Assembly: GCA_900556135.1 (NCBI GenBank)
Contig: USNR01000036.1
Location: forward strand, 1 to 11,587
Origin: an uncultured Clostridium sp.
GTDB lineage: Bacteria; Bacillota; Clostridia; TANB77; CAG-508
Direction of reading: 5' to 3'
Length of the DNA stretch: 11,587 nt
Every line of letters begins with the position of its first letter. Within the stretch, counting starts at the first letter, position 1. Position numbers and translations under genes: made by a program. The notes under the pieces were generated by a model, which did not search any database, had not been told where the DNA came from, and saw nothing but the letters and a program-made list of their open reading frames with translations. Below, piece by piece: positions 7,032 to 11,587 of this stretch.

Positions 7032-8504
7032 TTAAATTTCTCCTTTGATTATTTCATTAACAATTATTCTTTCATCAAATGGATACTTTACTCCATTTAT
7101 TTCTTGATATGGCTCATGACCTTTTCCTGCTAATAATATCAAGTCTTTTTTGTTTGCCATATTTATTGCATATTTAATAGCTTCTACTCTATCTACTATA
7201 CATACATATTTCCCTTTAGTCTTTTTTATTCCCTCTTCAATTTCAGATACAATTGCTTCTGGATCTTCTGTTCTAGGGTTATCTGAAGTTATTATTGTAA
7301 AATCAGCAATTTTTCCAGATATTTCCCCCATTTTTGGACGTTTAGCAGTATCTCTATCTCCTCCACAACCAAATACTGATATAACTCTTCCTCTTGTATA
7401 ACTTTTAACAGCTCGTAATATATTTTCTAAGCTTTCTGGAGAATGTGCATAATCTATCATTATTACTAAATCCTTACTATTATTCACAAGTTCAGAACGT
7501 CCTGGAACTCTAACATCTAATAATGATTCTTTTATTTTTTCTGCATCACAACCTAGTTTCATTGCGACACTAATAGCTGCCAAACTATTATACACGCTAA
7601 ATCTGCCTGGTATACCAACTTTAACTCTTTCGTTTCTTTCTCCAATTTTAACTTTAAAATCCACATAAGAATTTGTTATAGTTATATCCTTTGCTAATAA
7701 ATTACATGAATTATCTATTCCATATGTTTTTATATCACATTCTGGTAATAATTTTGGAACTTTCGCAACTTGCAAGTCATCAGCATTAACAAAACCATAT
7801 TTACACATTTTCATCAATTTCAATTTTGATTCAAAATAATCTTTCATATCTGGATGCTCTTTTGGACTTATATGGTCTTCTGAAAAATTTGTAAATAAAC
7901 CAATATAAAATTCGCATCCTGCAACTCTATTTAGTTTTAAGCTTTGTGACGAAACCTCCATTACAACAATCTCGCACCCATCCTCAACCATTTGAGCTAA
8001 TACTTTTTGTAGCTTAATACTTTCTGGCGTTGTTCTATCGCTATCTTCTAACTTCTTATCTCCACTATATATAGCAATTGTTCCAATTAATCCAGTTTTA
8101 TGTCCTTGCTTTTGAAACATCTCTTTCATCATATATGTTGTTGTTGTTTTTCCCTTAGTTCCTGTTACTCCTATTAATTTTATTTTCTTTGAAGGATTAT
8201 CGTAAAAATTGCAAGCACAAATCGCCATTGCATATCTTGCATCTGGAACAACTATTAATGTAACATCGTCTGGTACAGCAACACTTTTTATATCAAAAGT
8301 ATCATCTACTAAAATTACTTTAGCACCATTTTTTATCGCGTCTGGTATATACTTTGTTCCATCTGTTGTAAAACCTTTTATTGCAAAGAACATACTACCA
8401 TCTTTTACTTCTTTTGAATTATTTTCAATAGTTGTTACTTCTCTATCTAGCTCTCCTTTCGCTTTTATTCCATCAATTCCTAATAAAATTTTCTTTAAAT
8501 TCAT
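7032..8504 (-). CDS. murE: MurE, UDP-MurNAc-L-Ala-D-Glu:meso-diaminopimelate ligase
   Basis: This cytoplasmic ATP-dependent ligase adds the third stem-peptide residue. Numbered from the ATG at 8504 (490 residues), the P-loop is GVTGTKGKTTTT at 112-123. The lysine expected to be carbamylated lies in YFESKLKLM (K227). IDYAHSPESL follows at about 350, and GCGGDRDTAKRPKMG at 379-393. DNPR (408-411) and GKGHE (460-464) are the residues associated with meso-diaminopimelate rather than lysine specificity. The upstream ATG at 8513 directly abuts the AAGGG ribosome binding site (8514-8518), leaving no spacing. The ATG at 8504 has nine bases, so I prefer it. The gene is first in the murE-mraY-ftsW-murG run; I found no clear promoter. 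Confidence 0.96.
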   Translation of the reverse strand: MNLKKILLGIDGIKAKGELDREVTTIENNSKEVKDGSMFFAIKGFTTDGTKYIPDAIKNGAKVILVDDTFDIKSVAVPDDVTLIVVPDARYAMAICACNFYDNPSKKIKLIGVTGTKGKTTTTYMMKEMFQKQGHKTGLIGTIAIYSGDKKLEDSDRTTPESIKLQKVLAQMVEDGCEIVVMEVSSQSLKLNRVAGCEFYIGLFTNFSEDHISPKEHPDMKDYFESKLKLMKMCKYGFVNADDLQVAKVPKLLPECDIKTYGIDNSCNLLAKDITITNSYVDFKVKIGERNERVKVGIPGRFSVYNSLAAISVAMKLGCDAEKIKESLLDVRVPGRSELVNNSKDLVIMIDYAHSPESLENILRAVKSYTRGRVISVFGCGGDRDTAKRPKMGEISGKIADFTIITSDNPRTEDPEAIVSEIEEGIKKTKGKYVCIVDRVEAIKYAINMANKKDLILLAGKGHEPYQEINGVKYPFDERIIVNEIIKGEI

Positions 8505-8513
8505 AATATTCAT

Positions 8514-8780
8514 CCCTTCTTAAAGGTAGCCTTACTCTAAGGCTTTTAATATTCATAGCATATAGCAATTGCTATTTTTGCCAATTTTCCAATAACATTA
8601 TATAATTAAAAATTTAATTTGTATAGAGCTATATTGTAATTTTTATAAATTTTATACTATATACTATTCTTTCATGTTTTTACTTATGTCCATTTTTGAC
8701 ATATACGATTTTATTCTATTTCTCAGTGTTTTCATGCAAAATCATAAATTGCCTAAAAATAATATATTAATGACATTTCC
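8514..8780. other. Intergenic region upstream of murE
   Basis: About 270 very AT-rich bases hold no supportable gene. Just ahead of murE the minus-strand RNA can form AGCCUUA-GAG-UAAGGCU (8528-8544). A CCUU (8523-8526) there could pair with the AAGG of the ribosome binding site. A perfect 14-base palindrome, ATAGCAATTGCTAT, lies at 8562-8575, and a short inverted repeat TATGTC...GACATA at 8686-8704. No minus-strand promoter is convincing. A TTGGCA-N16-TATGCT pair (near 8560-8590) is the best but poor candidate. Confidence 0.5.
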
Positions 8781-8828
8781 ATCAGAAAACAAGTAGAAAA
8801 ATTTTAGTTTTTCTACTTGTTTTCTGAT
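8781..8828. terminator. Long perfect inverted repeat, likely bidirectional terminator
   Basis: Perfect 21-base arms (8781-8801 and 8808-8828) flank a six-base loop. The 5' arm is A-rich and the 3' arm T-rich on either strand. An RNA from either direction would form a hairpin ending in a U-rich arm (UUGUUUU). It sits where transcripts of the 10971-9001 operon would end. The stop codon of the gene remnant (8813-8815) lies inside one arm. The GC-poor stem makes termination strength uncertain. Confidence 0.65.
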
Positions 8829-9012
8829 GCCTCATTTTTTTCTTGCTTTAAATTTTCTCCATATTCTTTTAAGTATTCTTCTCTTACATTATTACCATTA
8901 TCTATATAATGGTCTTTCCCCATTTGGTAAACATCATATTGCTTTTATCTTTTAGAAAAATCTTTTTTATTATTTCCAATTCATTTTCTGTTACTTTTAA
9001 ACAAATTTTTAA
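8813..9012 (-). pseudogene. Gene remnant with an internal frameshift, unrecognised
   Basis: Two protein-like stretches in different frames join across a run of A residues. From 9012 one frame reads a Leu-Lys-rich piece containing LKVTENELEIIKKIFLKDK. From 8944 another reads KQYDVYQMGKDHYIDNGN and continues, charged, to a TAG at 8813-8815. Adding one A to the AAAA run at about 8943-8946 would merge them into a continuous reading frame of roughly 65 residues. Neither piece has a start codon with a ribosome binding site. The upstream end overlaps the last 32 bases of the 153-residue gene in another frame. I do not recognise the protein. A decayed 3' end of a larger gene is the simplest explanation, and chance coding cannot be fully excluded. 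Confidence 0.4.
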
Positions 9013-9442
9013 TTAGATTAAATATTTTTTTTAACCATTTTTCTTCATGCACAATAGTCATTCTTGTTTCTTCAAATTTTTTTTCTTCCTGTGGTACAAT
9101 TCTATTTCTGTTTTTTAATATATTATCCGGATTGTATTTTTCTCTTAGCAGCGCTTCATTTTTTATCTGATTTTTTTCTAATACTATATCTAATTTTTCT
9201 CTTTGTTTTTCATTTGCAAAGTATCCTTCAAAAAGTGATACAATTATTGCATTAGCTTCCATAGAAATATTTTGTTTTTTTAATTCTATTTCAGGTTTTA
9301 TATGAAATTCGTACTCTTTGTCCATATTCTTTTCAAAAAAACGTATATTTTCTTCTGGTATCTTATTAATATCATTTTTCGGAAAAAATTTTAATATTTC
9401 TAATACTTCTGTATATGCTCTTGCATATTTTACATTATTCAC
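8981..9442 (-). CDS. Hypothetical 153-residue protein of a clostridial accessory type
   Basis: I know no function for this protein. It is highly charged, without membrane segments or a signal peptide. It starts VNNVKYARAYTEVLEILKFF and continues with PKNDINKIPEENIRFFEKN. The middle contains EANAIIVSLFEGYFANEKQR, and the C-terminus is an amphipathic basic helix (EKWLKKIFNLIKNLFKSNRK). From memory, similar short proteins recur as hypothetical genes in Clostridia, but I cannot verify this. The frame stays open upstream, but those codons overlap the preceding gene. I chose the GTG at 9442, which overlaps that gene's TGA as GTGA. An AGAGG site (9453-9457) lies ten bases before it. This implies translational coupling and shared expression from the promoter at 11002-11030. 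Confidence 0.7.
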   Translation of the reverse strand: MNNVKYARAYTEVLEILKFFPKNDINKIPEENIRFFEKNMDKEYEFHIKPEIELKKQNISMEANAIIVSLFEGYFANEKQREKLDIVLEKNQIKNEALLREKYNPDNILKNRNRIVPQEEKKFEETRMTIVHEEKWLKKIFNLIKNLFKSNRK

Positions 9443-10971
9443 CTTTGTTCTTCCTCTCTTATAGTATCTAGCATTGGTCTCATCTCTTTTTGACATCTAT
9501 TAATATCAGCTTTTGTAACACCACTTTCTAAGGCATTGGTTACAGCTTCCCTCATTGTTATTTGTTCTTTAGTAGCAACCTTTTGTTGTAAGGTATCTAA
9601 ATACTTATCATAACTTGCCAGATATTCTTTTAAACTAGCATTATCTTCCATATCGGTTTTAAAATTAAGCAAATTAGCTCCCAATTGACCTATACCAATA
9701 TTTTCACCTTTTATTTTAGCTGCATTTATACTTTGATCGCTCCAATAAGCCAAATACCTTTTGTCATCTTCTCCAAAATCTGATGTTAGACTTAATCCAG
9801 GAATATATTCTTGATCTTGCATAATAATATTATCGAAAAATTTCTGAGTATCCTTTCTTCCCTTTTCATCTAATTCTCCATATATACTATTTCCATATTG
9901 TTGATATAATTGTAGTAATTCTTTATTTTCTAAAATTTGTTGCTGTGTATGAGTTAGTCTACCTTTTATTACATCTTCAGCTCTTTGTTGTGTTAAATAT
10001 GGAAGTATACCTATAACTGTGTCAAAATCGAACCCCTTTTCTTCTTCCATAATAGCTAATTGAATTTCTCCATGCAATCTTTTATTAAATATATTGCTTG
10101 CTTTTTCGATAGCGATAGCTTTACTTCCATCATTTTCTTTACCTTTACTTGTTTTCACTACTTCTTCTATTACTTCTTGTGAAACTTTAATTCCATTTTG
10201 CTCCTGCAAGGTTGTACATAGGAAACTTAAATATTTAGGATTCTCAAAATCTATTCCACAGCAATATGGTAAACTTATTTTTTCTCCTTCTTTCCTTTCT
10301 TGTTTCCATACTTTCAAACTCTCTGAAAAATCCAAAATATTTTCATAATTTTCCTCTTCTTCTGCTTCTTTCGAAAGAAAGTGTGGTGTTATTTCCCATC
10401 CATTTTCTTTCATTATTTCATATAATCTCATCGTATTTGCTCCAGCTTGTATCCAATTATCTTGACCTATATGTTGTACATTATATCCTAATTCGTCTAA
10501 AAATGGATTTACATATTCTACAATATTTTCATCATCAACTCCAACAGCCTCTATTCCAGGAACATTTTTCTTAACATCTTCCAGTTCTACATTTGGACAT
10601 AATATATATGCCCCCTCCGGAATTTTTACACTTCCCTTTGAGTAAAAATCTACACCTTTTCCTCCAACAAACTTTTCTTTTTCTATTTTATTTAGTGGAA
10701 TTATTATACCATATTTACTATTATTCCAATTTCCAAACATATGGCTTGAAACCGCACCATTCACCGAAAAATGAACAGTGTCTCTTTGTCTCATTATTAT
10801 ATATTCTCTTCCTGCATATTCTCTTTTCAAAGGTATTTTTGCATCTTTAGGTGATTTTATAACTCCATCTTGTGGTAAATAATCCGTTAAATGTACTAAT
10901 ACTAAATCATCTATTTTATTTATTGGCTTTCCCATTTCATATTCTTTATCTTTAAATTCTTTTGTTAACAT
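9439..10971 (-). CDS. Uncharacterised 510-residue soluble protein
   Basis: I do not recognise this protein. It has no signal peptide or membrane segment and looks cytoplasmic. The first about 130 residues are strand-rich: LVLVHLTDYLPQDGVIKSP, then RQRDTVHFSVNGAVSSHMFG and KYGIIIPLNK. The histidine-containing strand, glycine-containing turn and second VHF strand loosely recall ADP-ribosyltransferase-like folds, but I see no complete catalytic triad, so this is a guess. The rest is helical and charged, with LGYNVQHIGQDNWIQAGANT near 160-180. An ATG at 10989 lies upstream, but AGGAG (10978-10982) is six bases before the ATG at 10971, so I chose the latter. The gene is first in an operon with the 153-residue gene, and codon usage resembles the neighbours. 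Confidence 0.8.
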   Translation of the reverse strand: MLTKEFKDKEYEMGKPINKIDDLVLVHLTDYLPQDGVIKSPKDAKIPLKREYAGREYIIMRQRDTVHFSVNGAVSSHMFGNWNNSKYGIIIPLNKIEKEKFVGGKGVDFYSKGSVKIPEGAYILCPNVELEDVKKNVPGIEAVGVDDENIVEYVNPFLDELGYNVQHIGQDNWIQAGANTMRLYEIMKENGWEITPHFLSKEAEEEENYENILDFSESLKVWKQERKEGEKISLPYCCGIDFENPKYLSFLCTTLQEQNGIKVSQEVIEEVVKTSKGKENDGSKAIAIEKASNIFNKRLHGEIQLAIMEEEKGFDFDTVIGILPYLTQQRAEDVIKGRLTHTQQQILENKELLQLYQQYGNSIYGELDEKGRKDTQKFFDNIIMQDQEYIPGLSLTSDFGEDDKRYLAYWSDQSINAAKIKGENIGIGQLGANLLNFKTDMEDNASLKEYLASYDKYLDTLQQKVATKEQITMREAVTNALESGVTKADINRCQKEMRPMLDTIREEEQR

Positions 10972-11001
10972 ATCTTTCTCCTGAAACATTATTTACAACA
11001 T

Positions 11002-11030
11002 TTTATATCATATACGTACAAATTCGTCAA
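11002..11030 (-). promoter_or_regulatory. Sigma-A promoter of the 510/153-residue gene pair
   Basis: On the minus strand TTGACG (11025-11030) is followed after 17 bases by TATAAA (11002-11007), about 30 bases before the chosen start. A ten-base palindrome, ACATGCATGT (11030-11039), touches the upstream edge of the -35 and could be an operator, though that is speculative. Confidence 0.75.
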
Positions 11031-11098
11031 CATGCATGTACTATAAATATGGAAGCAAGATATGGAGACTATAAATTGCAATACCTTCTCACCACAAA

Positions 11099-11131
11099 CA
11101 ACACCTTGAATTTTAAAAATTCAAAGCGTTG
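11099..11131 (-). terminator. Hairpin terminator after the Rpn-family gene
   Basis: Two 16-base arms around a single central base pair throughout, with two wobble pairs, in the minus-strand RNA. The hairpin is about 20 bases after the stop of the Rpn-family gene. The trailing U-run is short (UUUGUGG), so efficiency is uncertain. It isolates that gene from the promoter at 11002-11030. Confidence 0.6.
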
Positions 11132-11149
11132 ATCATTGCATTTTATATT

Positions 11150-11587
11150 TTATTTTTCTGAAATTTTTGCTTCCTCTATTTCTTCATCAGTTGCATTTAC
11201 ATATTTTTTTATTGTTTCAATCTCTAAATTATCGTTTACCATTCTTTTTATTACTTCAATTTTATTTTTTCGTTCTCCTATTTGTTCTCCAATTTCCTTT
11301 CCCTCTCTAATTCCAGTATTATATAATGCTTTTTCATCCATTATGGCTTTCTGTCTTAATTCCGCTAATCTTTCCATTTTTTCGTCTTCACTCATCTCTC
11401 TTACTGTCACTACTGCTTTTTTTACATCCTCATTCTTTTCCATAATCTCCTTTACCTCCTCAGAGTTAGGATCTTCTAAAAACATTACCCATTGGTTCTT
11501 TTTATTTTCCTTATCCTTTTGGTATGTCTCTCTTATCCTCTTCAGATTTATTATACGTATTTCTAGCAAGTCTGTCAACACTTTCTC
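11150..11587 (-). CDS. Rpn / PD-(D/E)XK nuclease transposase family protein, C-terminal part
   Basis: The reading frame is open at the right edge, so this is the last about 145 codons of a longer gene; whole family members are usually near 300 residues. The visible part starts EKVLTDLLEIRIINLKRIRE. It continues with WVMFLEDPNSEEVKEIMEKN, EDVKKAVVTVREMSEDEK and REGKEIGEQIGERKNKIEVI. It ends in a helix with IETIKKYVNATDEEIEEAK. This order matches the C-terminal region of the recombination-promoting nuclease/putative transposase family (PF12784, TIGR01784). These are abundant in Clostridia and cyanobacteria and often act as mobile or decaying elements. The catalytic PD-(D/E)XK core lies outside the window, so activity cannot be judged. 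It ends at a hairpin terminator. Confidence 0.85.
   Translation of the reverse strand, partial: EKVLTDLLEIRIINLKRIRETYQKDKENKKNQWVMFLEDPNSEEVKEIMEKNEDVKKAVVTVREMSEDEKMERLAELRQKAIMDEKALYNTGIREGKEIGEQIGERKNKIEVIKRMVNDNLEIETIKKYVNATDEEIEEAKISEK

Noticed and set aside
8696..8720. TTGACA on the plus strand resembling a -35 box
   Set aside because: No good -10 at 16-18 bases and no plus-strand gene to serve.
9443..9496. Eighteen extra N-terminal codons on the 153-residue protein
   Set aside because: They overlap the coding end of the preceding gene, while a GTG with a ribosome binding site and GTGA overlap explains the start.
1018..10850. Many plus-strand open frames of 60-190 codons
   Set aside because: All lie opposite clearly identified minus-strand genes. 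They have compositions typical of antisense reading (Phe/Leu/Ser/Ile-rich), and I found no ribosome binding sites or recognisable motifs.

Overview
The window is strongly AT-rich (roughly 30% G+C by eye) and every gene I can support lies on the minus strand. It looks like an anaerobic, low-GC Firmicute of the Clostridia type. The evidence is strong GGAGG-type ribosome binding sites, AGA-dominated arginine codons, a MurE with the DNPR motif typical of meso-diaminopimelate ligases, a clostridial-style TopA, and an Rpn/PD-(D/E)XK transposase-family gene. Species cannot be named from this alone; an uncultured gut-type clostridial lineage is my inference.

In transcription order (right to left), the first block is accessory. 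It holds the C-terminal part of an Rpn-type nuclease/transposase gene (11150-11587, cut by the window edge) with a hairpin terminator. Next come an unrecognised 510-residue protein with its own sigma-A promoter and a translationally coupled 153-residue protein, then a small frameshifted gene remnant ending in a long inverted repeat.

The second block is a reduced division/cell-wall (dcw) cluster: murE, mraY, ftsW and murG. These make UDP-MurNAc-tripeptide, move the precursor onto the lipid carrier (lipid I), polymerise glycan at the septum, and add GlcNAc to form lipid II. murF and murD are missing from the positions they often occupy. ftsW is split by a one-base (+1) frameshift at a CUU-CGG site, either an error, a real mutation, or possibly recoding.

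The third block is housekeeping: topA with its own promoter, then rplU-rpmA behind a strong promoter and a structured leader resembling the L21 leader, then a strong intrinsic terminator, then the start of trpS, which runs off the left edge. L27 lacks the N-terminal pre-peptide usual in Firmicutes, and the gene for its processing protease Prp, normally between rplU and rpmA, is absent. L21, L27 and TopA all carry lysine-rich C-terminal tails.

No tRNA, rRNA, CRISPR array, complete insertion sequence or replication origin was seen. The most noteworthy items are the ftsW frameshift, the joint absence of Prp and the L27 pre-peptide, and the uncharacterised two-gene operon at 9001-10971. I did not find a convincing new multi-gene system.
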